Assembly: GCF_035984415.1 (NCBI RefSeq)
Contig: NZ_CP130720.1
Span: 5,580,001-5,644,000 of the forward strand
Direction: 5' to 3'
Source: Streptomyces sp. NBC_01296
Lineage (GTDB): Bacteria; Actinomycetota; Actinomycetes; Streptomycetales; Streptomycetaceae
Length of the DNA: 64,000 nt
This document shows, piece after piece, positions 26,865 to 35,907 of the stretch; within the stretch, counting starts at the first letter, position 1; every line of letters begins with the position of its first letter. The position numbers and the translations under genes were made by a program. The notes under the pieces are model-generated. The model was given only the letters and a program-made list of their open reading frames with translations. It did no database searches and had not been told where the DNA came from.

Positions 26865-29636
26865 TCACACCCACGTCCGGGGACGGAAACGGTTTGCCCG
26901 CTCCACCAGTTCGATCCTGTCCTCGCCCCGCTGCGCCAGCCGCGCGAGTACGCGGTACGAGCGCTCCAGGCCGAAGCGCAGGCCCCGCTCGTCCAGTTGA
27001 CTGCCGAGCAGCGAGGTCCGACCGGGGTCGGAACCCCGGCTACCCGACAGTACCCAGTCCAGGGCCGAGCCCAGAACCTCCGTCGACAGCCGTTCGTGGC
27101 GCACCGCGTCCAGCCCGAACCGTTCCAGGGCCTCGACCTGCGCGGCAGCAGCCGCCAGATCCGGCAGCAGGGCCTCCTCGGGAGACCGGTCGCGCAGGCG
27201 TGCCCGTACCGCCGCCACCCGTGCGGCGGTGTAGTGGATCGATGCCTCGGGCACGGATTCCAGCGTGCGCACCGCACCGGACCGGTCGCCCGCGGCGAGC
27301 TGGACGCGGGCCAGCCCGAAGGCCGCGCTCACGAACCCCGGGTCGGTGATCCAGACCAGCCGGTAGTACTCGGCGGCGTTGTCCAACTGGCCCAGGACCT
27401 CCGCGCACAGGCCCAGCGCCAGCTTCGGCGCGGTCTCGCCAGGGAACGCGTCGTAGACGGCGTCGAAGGACAGCGCCGCTATCTCGTCCTCGCCGGTGGC
27501 CAGCGAGGCGATCCCGCGGGCCCACACCACCCGCCAGTCGTCCGGGTGCCGGGCTTCCAGGGCGGTCAGGGCGCCGCCGGCCGCGGCGAGTTCGCCCAGC
27601 TCCAGGCGGGCCCGCAGCTCGCGCAGCCGCAGCTCCGCCGACTCGGCGGGCGCCGAGCGCAGGGCGCCCAGCAGGTCGCCCGGTGCGGAGGCCAACAGTC
27701 CGGCCAGGAAGCCGGAGTTCGGGTCGCCCGCGTCCACCAGCGGCACCGGCAGGGCCAGCGCCATGCCCCGGGCGTCCAGCGCGGCCAGTTCGCCGGGGCG
27801 TACGGCCGGCGGGGGCACCGCCACGGGTCCGGGCGCCTGCGGACCCGCCCCCGGGGCGTGCCGGCCGGCCGGCACCTGGGCCTGGCGCGGAGCCGGGACG
27901 GTACCCGGCCCCGCCGCTCCGGCCGCCGGGCCGCCGGCCCGGTGGGTCGCCGTGGTCCCGAGCGGCGCCGACAGGGCTGCCGCCCCCGGCGTCCCCGCAG
28001 GGGCCGCGGCCACGGCAGCCGCCGGAGCGGGCGGCAGCGCCGACGGCCCCGGCCTGCGCCCGAGCCTGCGTCCCGCCGCGGGAGCCGGCAGCGTCCGCGC
28101 CCCGAGCCGGGACACCTCGGCCCCGGCCGCCTCGGCGAACAGCCGGGTGTCCAGCACCCGGAGCTCCGGCCCGAAGAGCGTGGAGACCTGCGGCCGGGGG
28201 TGGCCCGTCTGCAGGGCGACGACCTCCCGCAGCACGCCCGTCAGCTGGTCCGCCATCTCCTGCGCGGACGAGAACCGCCGGTCCGGATCCGGGTCGGTCG
28301 CCCGGACCAGCAGCCGGTAGAAGGACTCGTACCGCCCGAACACCTCGATGTGCTCCGGATCCGGCAGCGAATCCACGAACACGTTCGTGTAGCCCTGGAA
28401 GTCGAAGGTCAGGACGGCCAGCGTCCGCGCCACCGTGTACAGGTCGGAGGCGACCGAGGGGCCGAGCTCGGCCACCTCCGGCGCCTGGTAGCCGACCGTG
28501 CCGTAGATGGCCGACTCCTCGTCGTCCATCCGGCGCACCGCGCCCATGTCGATCAGCTTCAGCTGGTCCTGCTGCTGGATCGCGTTGTCGACCTTGAAGT
28601 CGCAGTACAGCAGGTTCCTGCTGTGCAGGTGTCCGAGCGCCTCCAGCGCCTCGATCCCGTACGCGCAGGCCTGCTCCACCGGCAGCGGATCGCGCCGGCC
28701 GTCCGGCCGCCGCCGCTCGTTCGCTATCTCCTTCAGCGACTTGCCGCCGACGTACTCCATGACGATGTACCCGTCCAGCGAACCCGTCCGCTGGTCCAGG
28801 TGCTCCACGAAGTTGTAGATCCGCACGATGTTGGAGTGCTCGATCTCCGCGAGGAAGCGCCGCTCCGAGATCGCCGCGGCCATCGCGTCCTGGTCCCCGG
28901 TGTCCAGCAGGCCCTTGAGCACCACCCACCGGTCCGACACGGCCCGGTCCACCGCCAGGTACACCCAGCCGAGGCCGCCGTGCGCCAGACACCCGGCCAC
29001 CTCGTACTGGCCGTGCACCACCTCTCCCGCGCGCAGCTTGGGCACGAAGGAGTACGGGTGCCCGCACTTGGTGCAGAAGCCCTCGGTCCGGCCCGGCCGG
29101 TCCCCGCGGGCCCGGCCCACCGGAGCCCCGCAGTCCGAGCGCGAGCAGAACCGCTTGCGCTCCGGCACCTCCGGGTTCTCCAGCACCGCCGCCGAAGGAT
29201 CCGGACGCGGTACCTCCGGGACGTTGACCAGCCCGGCGCCCAGCCGGCTGCGCCCCGAGGGCCCGGCCGCCGAACCCGAACTGCGCACCGACACCGAGCG
29301 GGTGGACCGGGCCCCCGACAGGGAGCGCGAGAGCCGGCCCGACACCGAGCGCCGCGAGGACGAGGACCGCGAGGAGCGTGCGGAGGCCGACGTCGACCCG
29401 GACCGGCCCGACCGGGCCGAGCCGTGAGAGCCCTGCGAGCCCTGTGAACCCTGAGAGTCGCCGTGCCGGGCCGCGCTCGTCATCCCCGTCGGCGGCGAGA
29501 CCAGCTCCTCCGCACCCGCGGCGACGGATCCGACCGGCGCCAGGCCGCAGGTGTCGCAGTACAGCTCGCCGTCGCCCATGTCCTCGTACGACCCCGGGCA
29601 GCCGGGGCGAACGCACGCGGTTCCGACCAGACTCAT
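26865..29636 (-). CDS. pknG: PknG-like Ser/Thr kinase with rubredoxin-like and TPR regions
   Basis: The 923-residue protein contains a zinc-ribbon start (C8, C13, C27, C30), a Ser/Arg-rich segment (about 60-130) and a rubredoxin-like cluster (C164, C169, C188, C191) next to the kinase. The kinase has a Gly loop AHGGLGWVYLA (218-228), Lys241 (VVLKG), catalytic loop YCDFKVDN (D346, K348, N351) and DMG (D363), the unusual PknG pattern. An Ala/Pro linker and TPR-like repeats fill the C-terminus. In mycobacteria PknG responds to GlnH/GlnX and controls 2-oxoglutarate metabolism. The ATG overlaps the upstream stop (ATGA). Confidence 0.92.
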   Translation of the reverse strand: MSLVGTACVRPGCPGSYEDMGDGELYCDTCGLAPVGSVAAGAEELVSPPTGMTSAARHGDSQGSQGSQGSHGSARSGRSGSTSASARSSRSSSSRRSVSGRLSRSLSGARSTRSVSVRSSGSAAGPSGRSRLGAGLVNVPEVPRPDPSAAVLENPEVPERKRFCSRSDCGAPVGRARGDRPGRTEGFCTKCGHPYSFVPKLRAGEVVHGQYEVAGCLAHGGLGWVYLAVDRAVSDRWVVLKGLLDTGDQDAMAAAISERRFLAEIEHSNIVRIYNFVEHLDQRTGSLDGYIVMEYVGGKSLKEIANERRRPDGRRDPLPVEQACAYGIEALEALGHLHSRNLLYCDFKVDNAIQQQDQLKLIDMGAVRRMDDEESAIYGTVGYQAPEVAELGPSVASDLYTVARTLAVLTFDFQGYTNVFVDSLPDPEHIEVFGRYESFYRLLVRATDPDPDRRFSSAQEMADQLTGVLREVVALQTGHPRPQVSTLFGPELRVLDTRLFAEAAGAEVSRLGARTLPAPAAGRRLGRRPGPSALPPAPAAAVAAAPAGTPGAAALSAPLGTTATHRAGGPAAGAAGPGTVPAPRQAQVPAGRHAPGAGPQAPGPVAVPPPAVRPGELAALDARGMALALPVPLVDAGDPNSGFLAGLLASAPGDLLGALRSAPAESAELRLRELRARLELGELAAAGGALTALEARHPDDWRVVWARGIASLATGEDEIAALSFDAVYDAFPGETAPKLALGLCAEVLGQLDNAAEYYRLVWITDPGFVSAAFGLARVQLAAGDRSGAVRTLESVPEASIHYTAARVAAVRARLRDRSPEEALLPDLAAAAAQVEALERFGLDAVRHERLSTEVLGSALDWVLSGSRGSDPGRTSLLGSQLDERGLRFGLERSYRVLARLAQRGEDRIELVERANRFRPRTWV

Positions 29637-30964
29637 GCGTCCTCCTCCCCCGGCCCCGCGGGCCGGTACTGCGGCTGCGGTGGTGCCAGTGACTCGGCCG
29701 TCGCCTGTTGGTAGCGCAGCACGGCCTGCTCGGCGGCCCGCAGATCGCAGGGCGCGCTCCACAGCATCCGCCGGGCCGTGTCGTACCGCTCGATCAGCAG
29801 CGGGTCCTCCGCCATCCCGTGCCGGGCCACCTTCGCCTTGTACGCGTCCAGCCGCCCGCGCAGTTCGGCCCGTACCGCCAAGGGAGCCGTCACTGCCGTC
29901 AACGATTCGCGGGCCCGGCGCAGTTCCTCCTCGGCCCGCTCCTCCAGCGATTCCAGCAGCGGCGAGAGCCGGTGCCACCGGGCCTGGCGCCGGTACTCGG
30001 CGGCCGCGGCCAGTTGCTCCTGCAGCGCCGTCGGCGGCCCGCTGACCACCGGAACCTCCGAAGCCGCGATTTTCGCCAGCACCTCGCCGCGCGCGGTCCG
30101 CGCCTCGGACAGGGTCCGGTCGGCCCGCGAGAGCACGTCCCGCAGGCTGATCAGCCGCTGCTCGGCGTCCTGCCGTACGGCCAGGACCGCCTCGATCTCC
30201 CGGCGTACGTCCTCCAGCGCGACCGCGGCCCGGTCGTATCGGGTGGTGTCCGGACGGCCCCCGCCGGGCGCGGAACTCCCCGCCACCGGCTGCCAGAACG
30301 CCAGCGGATCAGCGATCACCTGCGCCCGCAGCCCGGTCAGCTCGGCGGTGATGTCCTCCAGGTCGTCGCCCGAGGGGTGTTCACCGGGGCGGACCCCCAC
30401 CGAGTGGGCCAGCGAGCGGGTGCGGTGCAGTTCGGCCGCGAGCAGGTCGATGCGGGCGGGCAGCGCCGACCACACGGAGTCGGCGGCCACCACCACGTCC
30501 AGCGAGCTCGCGTACAGCTCGTTCATCCGGGACACCAGCTCGGCGAGCGAGAGCCGCTCCGCCAGCGCCACGCCCTCCGCCGCGGCCCCGGCGATCAGCA
30601 CCCCGGGCCCGCGCAGCCGCTCGGTCAGCTCGATCAGTTCCTCGCGGCCCGGCCAGCGGCGCCGCTCGCGGATCTCCCGGGCAGCGCCCAGCGCCCCGCT
30701 GTAGGCGTCGAAGTACGTCCACAGCCGGGTGATGGCGGCGTCGGCCTCCGCCCACCGCTCCTTGGTGACGCCGGTCAGCCCGGCCCCCTCCAGCAGCCGG
30801 CGCCCGGCGTGGTCCTGCAGGGCGAGCAGCGAGGTCTCGACGGCCTCGTGCTCCGCGCCGAGCCGGGCCAGGGCGCGGTCGACGTCGTCCCGGTCCATCA
30901 CTGCCGACTGCGCTTCCAAAGACCCCGCCTCCGCTTTCCTGACATCGGGCTCCGACTCTGCCAC
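29633..30964 (-). CDS. Helical coiled-coil protein of the GlnX-PknG cluster
   Basis: The 443-residue soluble protein is almost entirely alpha-helical with long Ala/Glu/Arg/Leu heptad-like stretches (RREIEAVLAVRQDAEQRLISLRDVLSRAD and EERAEEELRRARESLTAV). No catalytic motif is visible. The start is a GTG 5 nt after the GlnH-like stop; its own stop overlaps the kinase ATG, so translation is coupled on both sides. I infer a link between the membrane sensor and the kinase. No equivalent is in the classical three-gene mycobacterial cluster as I remember it. Confidence 0.82.
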   Translation of the reverse strand: MAESEPDVRKAEAGSLEAQSAVMDRDDVDRALARLGAEHEAVETSLLALQDHAGRRLLEGAGLTGVTKERWAEADAAITRLWTYFDAYSGALGAAREIRERRRWPGREELIELTERLRGPGVLIAGAAAEGVALAERLSLAELVSRMNELYASSLDVVVAADSVWSALPARIDLLAAELHRTRSLAHSVGVRPGEHPSGDDLEDITAELTGLRAQVIADPLAFWQPVAGSSAPGGGRPDTTRYDRAAVALEDVRREIEAVLAVRQDAEQRLISLRDVLSRADRTLSEARTARGEVLAKIAASEVPVVSGPPTALQEQLAAAAEYRRQARWHRLSPLLESLEERAEEELRRARESLTAVTAPLAVRAELRGRLDAYKAKVARHGMAEDPLLIERYDTARRMLWSAPCDLRAAEQAVLRYQQATAESLAPPQPQYRPAGPGEEDA

Positions 30965-30969
30965 CTGCC

Positions 30970-32046
30970 TCAGCCGTCCCGGTACTTCGGCGCGGGCGGT
31001 CCGGCCACTCCGGGCAGGACGGGCTTGAGGTGCGTCACGTAGGCCTGCATCCAGGGACTGTTGTCACCGCCGGCGCGGTAGTTCTCCAGCACCTTGTTGA
31101 CCCGGCGCACCAGGTCGGAGGCGTCCTTGTTCATGGCGACCCCGTAGAACTCCTTGGTGAACGGGGAGCCGACGAGGCGCACCGACGGGTCCTGCGCGGC
31201 CTGGCCGGCCGCGAGCGCGTTGTCCGTGATGATGCCGTCCACCTCGCCCAGCTGGAGCCGGACCAGGCAGTCGAGCTGGTTGGGCACGCTGACCGGGACC
31301 GAGCCGTACGGCTGGGCCTTGAGCGCCGCTTCGGCCGTGGAGCCGGCCGCGGTGCAGATCCGGCGGCCCTTCAAAGAGGCGTCGTACCCGGTGATCGGCG
31401 AGCCCTTGGGGGCGAGGACCTGCTGCCCGGCCTCGAAGTACGCCGTCGAGAAGGCGACGTCCTCCAGCCGCTTGCAGTTGATCGTCATGGTCCGCACGAC
31501 GACGTCGACGCGGCCGTCATGGAGGGCGGGGACGCGCTGGCTGGTGGGGATGGCCCGGTAGATGACCGCGTTCTCGTCGCCCAGGATGTCCTTCGCGATG
31601 GCCTTGACCAGGGCGATGTCGAACCCGTCGAGGCGGCCGTCGACCGGGTTGCGGTAGCCCCATTTGAAGCTGTTCTGGTCCACGCCCGCGACGAGTTTGC
31701 CCGCCTTGCGGATCCGTTCGATGGCCGGACCGTCCACGCCGGACGGGCGCAGGCTGGCCTCCGGGTCCTGGCAGGTGTCGGTGAGCGACCACGGCGCCGG
31801 GGCGGCGGCCATCGAGGCGGGCTCGCGGACCACGACCCCCCGGCCGGTGTCCGGGGTGGCATGGGCCAGCGGCAGCAGGACGGCCGCGGCCGTCACCGCG
31901 CACGCGGCGGCCATGGCGCTCACCCCGCCCCAGCCGCGCAGCCGCCCCGCGAGCCGGCGCAGGCCGGTTCCGCCGTCGTGGCCCTCGTCGTGGCCCCCGT
32001 CGTGGCCCTCGCCGTGGGACTTCACGCGTATCCGCATCGCTGTCAC
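30970..32046 (-). CDS. glnH: GlnH-like family 3 solute-binding protein, membrane-anchored
   Basis: The 358-residue protein has a charged N-terminus with a His/Asp/Gly repeat (residues 11-26), one hydrophobic anchor at about 43-63 and a periplasmic-binding-protein family 3 domain: IRKAGKLVAGVDQNSFKWGY, LDGFDIALVKAIAKDILG, RVDVVVRTMTI and FSTAYFEAGQQVL. It lacks a lipobox, unlike the mycobacterial lipoprotein GlnH. No permease or ATPase gene is near, so it should sense rather than import. Start GTG overlaps the GlnX stop (GTGA). Ligand probably aspartate or glutamate by analogy. Confidence 0.86.
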   Translation of the reverse strand: MTAMRIRVKSHGEGHDGGHDEGHDGGTGLRRLAGRLRGWGGVSAMAAACAVTAAAVLLPLAHATPDTGRGVVVREPASMAAAPAPWSLTDTCQDPEASLRPSGVDGPAIERIRKAGKLVAGVDQNSFKWGYRNPVDGRLDGFDIALVKAIAKDILGDENAVIYRAIPTSQRVPALHDGRVDVVVRTMTINCKRLEDVAFSTAYFEAGQQVLAPKGSPITGYDASLKGRRICTAAGSTAEAALKAQPYGSVPVSVPNQLDCLVRLQLGEVDGIITDNALAAGQAAQDPSVRLVGSPFTKEFYGVAMNKDASDLVRRVNKVLENYRAGGDNSPWMQAYVTHLKPVLPGVAGPPAPKYRDG

Positions 32047-33440
32047 CTGTACTCCGAAAGCCGGCGCCCGATGCCGAGCAGCGCCGCCGCGGCGCCGACC
32101 ACCGCGAGGGCCGCCGAACCCGTCACCAAACCGCCCAGCGCGCCGAGCCCGCCCCGGGCCGCCCGGGTGAACTCCTTCTGCTCATGGGCCACTGCCTGCT
32201 CCAGGGACGCGTCCACCGTGTCGAACGAGGCCCCGCTGCTGTCCTTGTGGTCCTTGTCCCCGATGACCTGGGGCAAGGCGTCCTGGTAGTCGCCGCGCAA
32301 GTCGGTCTCCCGGGCCGCCGCGTGCCGCTGCTTCCACTGCCTGACACCGTCCGCGGCGCGGCCGACCGGCTCCCGCCCGCTGCTGTCGTCGGCGAGCTTC
32401 AGCGCCGTCGCCAGCCCGGCGTCCAGCTCCTTCATCTCGGTCGTGAAGTCGACGTCGTACTTGTCGGACTTGTTGTCCGCGGCCAGTACGGCGCCCCGCG
32501 CGATCAGCGTCAGGTTCTCACTGGCGCGCGCCTGGAGCGAGGCGATCCGCGCGTCGTTCAGCACCTTCAGCGACTCCTGCCCGTCCGATCTGGCCTCCGC
32601 CAGCTCCGACCGGGCGACCGTGTGCCCCACGGCCAGCCACATCAGCACCACCAGCGAGGCGGCCGTCGCCGCCACGAGACCGTGGTTGAAGACCCGGTTC
32701 GTCCGACGGTAGTTGCGGCGCTGCGCCCACGCCAGCGCGGCGAGCGCGAGCAGCCCCGCACCGAGCGAGGCCAGCGGCAGCGAGCGGGCGTCGTCGTAGT
32801 CCGTGTAGAGCCGGCCCGTCTCCGCCTCGTACAGCCGCTGCGCGGCGGGCAGCAGCTGGGTGCTCATCTGCTCGTTGGCGTACCGCAGATAGGCGCCGCC
32901 CAGCGGCAGGCCCTGCTTGTTCGTGGCCCGGGCCTGCTCGATCAGGCCCGTGTAGCGGGGCAGCTGCTCGCTCAGCAGCGCGATCTGCCGACGGGAGTCC
33001 TCGTCCGCCCTGGTGTTGGCGGCCGCGCTCACCAGCAGCTTCGAGGCGTTGGAGATGTCCTTCTCGTACCGCTGGCGGACCTCCCGCGGTTCGTCGCCGC
33101 CGGCCAGGAACCCGCTGGAGGAGGCCGTGTCGGCGTCCGCGAGCGAGCGGTAGATGCTCGCCGCGTCCGCGCTCAGCGGCTGGCTGCGGCCCACCACGTC
33201 CTCCGCGGCGCCGACCCGGCCGGAGATCTCCAGGACGGTCACCGCGCCGAACAGCAGGACCAGGGCGGCCAGGGCCGCGCCGATGATCCGCAGTCGGCCG
33301 GGCTCGGTCGTCGCGGCCGCGCGCAGCCGCTCCACACCCTCGGCCCAGGCCGTACTGCCGGGCCGGGGAGGCGCCTGCGGCGGACCCGCGGGCGCCACGG
33401 CGCCGCCGCCGGGCGCGGGCGCGCGTGATGTGATGGCCAC
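32043..33440 (-). CDS. glnX: GlnX-like four-helix transmembrane sensor
   Basis: The 465-residue protein has four spans: LRIIGAALAALVLLFGAVTV, LASLGAGLLALAALAW, LVAATAASLVVLMWLAVGH and GSAALAVVGAAAALLGIG. Two extracytoplasmic helical domains lie between spans 1-2 and 3-4, the layout of mycobacterial GlnX. Residues ADADTASSSGFLAGG recall four-helix sensor domains. The GTG at 33440 follows GGGGGAGG by 5 nt; upstream in-frame codons are not used. It heads the seven-gene minus-strand cluster, whose promoter lies in 33441-33617. Confidence 0.85.
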   Translation of the reverse strand: MAITSRAPAPGGGAVAPAGPPQAPPRPGSTAWAEGVERLRAAATTEPGRLRIIGAALAALVLLFGAVTVLEISGRVGAAEDVVGRSQPLSADAASIYRSLADADTASSSGFLAGGDEPREVRQRYEKDISNASKLLVSAAANTRADEDSRRQIALLSEQLPRYTGLIEQARATNKQGLPLGGAYLRYANEQMSTQLLPAAQRLYEAETGRLYTDYDDARSLPLASLGAGLLALAALAWAQRRNYRRTNRVFNHGLVAATAASLVVLMWLAVGHTVARSELAEARSDGQESLKVLNDARIASLQARASENLTLIARGAVLAADNKSDKYDVDFTTEMKELDAGLATALKLADDSSGREPVGRAADGVRQWKQRHAAARETDLRGDYQDALPQVIGDKDHKDSSGASFDTVDASLEQAVAHEQKEFTRAARGGLGALGGLVTGSAALAVVGAAAALLGIGRRLSEYR

Positions 33441-33617
33441 CGTGACCTCCCCCTTGGTCCTCTGCTCCGCAGCAGTATGGCCGTAGTGGCGGTCAACCAC
33501 AGCACCCGGTGCCGGATCCTGGCGATCCACCCCCTGTGCGCGCCGACCCCACCCCTTCACCGTGAATACGACTCCGTGGCCGCCACGGTTCCAGAACCGG
33601 GGCCTGGCGGGGCAGGT

Positions 33618-34637
33618 TCACCCGAAATGGGCACGGAGTTTTCCATGGGCCTCGGGCAGCGCCCCGAGCGCGTCCAGCCCCAGCAGCCCGGCGCCCAGCA
33701 CCGGCGGGGCCGCGACCACCGACACCCGGGCCCGCGGGGCCCGCCGCGCCAGCCCCGCCGCGATCCGCTCGTCCAACTGCTCGTGACCGGCCGTGAGCAC
33801 CCCGCCGCCGAGCAGGACCGGAGCCTCCTCGTCCAGCAGGTCCAGCCGGTCCAGCGCCACCGACGCCAGCGCCACCACCTCGTCCGCCTGCCGCTCCACG
33901 ATCGCCGAGGCCACCGCATCGCCCGCCGCGGCCACCGCGAACAGCACCGGCACCAGCTCGTGGGTCCGCCGCTGCGCCAGGGTCCCCAGGTGCAGCGCCT
34001 CGATCAGCCGGGCCATCGAAGCGAGCCCGAAGTGCTCCGGCAGCGCCGCCGCCAGCGCCGTCGGCCCGCCGCGGCCGTCCTCCGCCCGCGCCGCCCACCA
34101 CAGGGCCTCCGCGGCCAGGCCGCCCCCGCCGCCCCAGTCGCCGGAGATCTGCCCGAGCGCCGGGAACCGGGCCGTGCGCCCGTCGGGGAGCATCCCCACG
34201 CAGTTGATGCCGGCCCCGCACACCACCGCCACCCCGCGCGGCGGCTCGCCCGCGGCGAGCCCGGCCCGCAGGATCGCGAAGGTGTCGTTGAACACCCGGG
34301 TCGCCGCGCCCCAGCCGCGCGCGCCGATCGCGGCCGCGAGCTGCCGCTCCTCCACCGGGAGATCGGCATTGGCCAGACAGGCCGAGACCTGGCCGGCGTA
34401 CGGCGCACCGGGCCCCGGCAGCGGCAGCGCGGCCGCCTCGGCGGCCTCCGCGACCGCCTGCGCCAGTACGTCCACCGCCGCCTCGACACCGGTGCGCTGC
34501 GGCTGGAAGCCGCCGGAGCGCCCGGTGCCGAGGACCGTGCCGTCCGCGGCGATCAGGGCCGCGTCCGTCTTGCTGTTGCCCGCGTCGACGGCGAGGACGG
34601 CGGGGCGGGTGGGGCGGGCGGGAGGGTTCACGCCCAT
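33618..34637 (-). CDS. csnK: Amino-sugar kinase CsnK (BadF/BcrA ATPase family)
   Basis: The 339-residue ASKHA-fold kinase has phosphate-1 motif VLAVDAGNSKTDAALI, VACLANADLP-type middle, VVCGAGINCVGM and LLGGGVLTAGH. It belongs to the N-acetylglucosamine/glucosamine kinase-like group and would phosphorylate imported glucosamine in the chitosan-oligosaccharide pathway. AAGGAG is 8 nt before ATG 34637; a GTG at 34631 overlaps the csnH stop as GTGA. Last gene of the csn operon. Confidence 0.87.
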   Translation of the reverse strand: MGVNPPARPTRPAVLAVDAGNSKTDAALIAADGTVLGTGRSGGFQPQRTGVEAAVDVLAQAVAEAAEAAALPLPGPGAPYAGQVSACLANADLPVEERQLAAAIGARGWGAATRVFNDTFAILRAGLAAGEPPRGVAVVCGAGINCVGMLPDGRTARFPALGQISGDWGGGGGLAAEALWWAARAEDGRGGPTALAAALPEHFGLASMARLIEALHLGTLAQRRTHELVPVLFAVAAAGDAVASAIVERQADEVVALASVALDRLDLLDEEAPVLLGGGVLTAGHEQLDERIAAGLARRAPRARVSVVAAPPVLGAGLLGLDALGALPEAHGKLRAHFG

Positions 34638-35902
34638 GCCAGGTGCTCCTTGTTGTGCGCGAGGAGCCGGTCGGTCAGCCCCTCGGCGCGTTCGAACTGG
34701 CCGACCAGCGGGTGGGCCAGCAGCGCCTTGAAGACCCGTTCGCGGCCGCCTCGTACGGCCGCGTCCAGCGCCAGGTCCTCGTACGCCGTGACGTGCGCGA
34801 CCAGACCGGCGTACAGCGGGTCGAGCCGCGCCGCGGCCAGCGGCACCGGGCCGGACCGGTCCACCCGGGCCTGCACCTCGATCACCGCGTCGTCCGGGAG
34901 GAACGGCAGCGTCCCGTCGTTGCGCGTGTTGACCACCTGCAGTGCCGCCGGGCCCGGGGCGCCGTCGCCCAGCAGCGCCGCCGCCAGGTCCACGGCCGCC
35001 TCCGAGTAGAAGGCCCCGCCCCGCTTGGCCAGCAGTTCCGGCTTCTCGTCCAGCGCCGGATCGGCGTAAAGGGCGAGCAGCTCCTTCTCCATCGCGGCCA
35101 CCTCGGCGGCCCGCGAGGGCTTCCCGCCCAGCTCGCGCACGACCGCGTCGTGCGCGTAGAAGTACCGCAGGTAGTACGAGGGGACGACGCCGAGGCGGTC
35201 CAGTACCGCGCGCGGCAGCCGCAGGTCCGCGGCGACGGCCTCCCCGTGCTCGGCGAGCAGCCGCGGCAGCAGGTCCTCGCCGTCCGGGCCGCCCTTGCGC
35301 ACGCCCAGCTCCCAGGTGAGGTGGTTGAGGCCCACGTGGTCCAGGTGGATGTCGGCCGGGGCCAGGTCCAGCAGCGCCGCGAACTTCCGCTGGAAGCCGA
35401 TGGCGACGTTGCACAGCCCGACCGCCTTGTGCCCGGCCTGCAGCAGGGCGCGGGTGACGATCCCGACCGGGTTCGTGAAGTCGATGATCCAGGCGTCCGG
35501 GCTGGCCCGCCGGACCCGCTCGGCGATGTCCAGCACCACCGGGACCGTCCGCAGCGCCTTGGCGAGCCCGCCCGCGCCGGTGGTCTCCTGCCCGACGCAG
35601 CCGCACTCCAGCGGCCAGGTCTCGTCCTGCAGCCGGGCCGCCTGCCCGCCGATGCGCAGCTGGAGCAGCACCGCGTCGGCGCCCTCGACGCCCGCGTCGA
35701 GATCGGCGGTGGTGGTGATCCGTCCCGGATGCCCCTGCCTGGCGAAGATCCGCCGGGCCAGCGCGCCGATCAGCTCCAGCCGCTCGGTGGCGGGGTCGAT
35801 GAGCACCAGCTCGCCGATCGGCAGGGTGTCGCGCAGCCGCGCGAATCCGTCGATCAGCTCGGGGGTGTAGGTGGAACCGCCGCCCACCACTGCGAGTTTC
35901 AT
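34628..35902 (-). CDS. csnH: Glycoside hydrolase family 4 enzyme CsnH
   Basis: The 424-residue protein starts with a Rossmann motif (MKLAVVGGGSTYTPELIDG) that binds NAD, as GH4 enzymes require. Metal ligands are a Cys and a His in GLCNVAIGF and GLNHLTWE; FTNPVGIVTRALL is the GH4 signature. GH4 cleaves glycosides by an oxidation-elimination route with NAD and Mn. Expected substrate: glucosamine oligosaccharides or their phosphates in the cytoplasm. ATG 35902 has AAAGG 9 nt upstream; ATG 35908 overlaps the csnG stop. Confidence 0.9.
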   Translation of the reverse strand: MKLAVVGGGSTYTPELIDGFARLRDTLPIGELVLIDPATERLELIGALARRIFARQGHPGRITTTADLDAGVEGADAVLLQLRIGGQAARLQDETWPLECGCVGQETTGAGGLAKALRTVPVVLDIAERVRRASPDAWIIDFTNPVGIVTRALLQAGHKAVGLCNVAIGFQRKFAALLDLAPADIHLDHVGLNHLTWELGVRKGGPDGEDLLPRLLAEHGEAVAADLRLPRAVLDRLGVVPSYYLRYFYAHDAVVRELGGKPSRAAEVAAMEKELLALYADPALDEKPELLAKRGGAFYSEAAVDLAAALLGDGAPGPAALQVVNTRNDGTLPFLPDDAVIEVQARVDRSGPVPLAAARLDPLYAGLVAHVTAYEDLALDAAVRGGRERVFKALLAHPLVGQFERAEGLTDRLLAHNKEHLAWA

Positions 35903-35907
35903 GGTCA

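Noticed and set aside
24900..29447. Very long plus-strand open frame (about 1500 codons) opposite the phosphatase and kinase genes
   Set aside because: It is a shadow of GC-rich coding on the minus strand: no ribosome site, no recognisable domains, and low-complexity Arg/Gly/Pro composition; the minus-strand genes have clear motifs.
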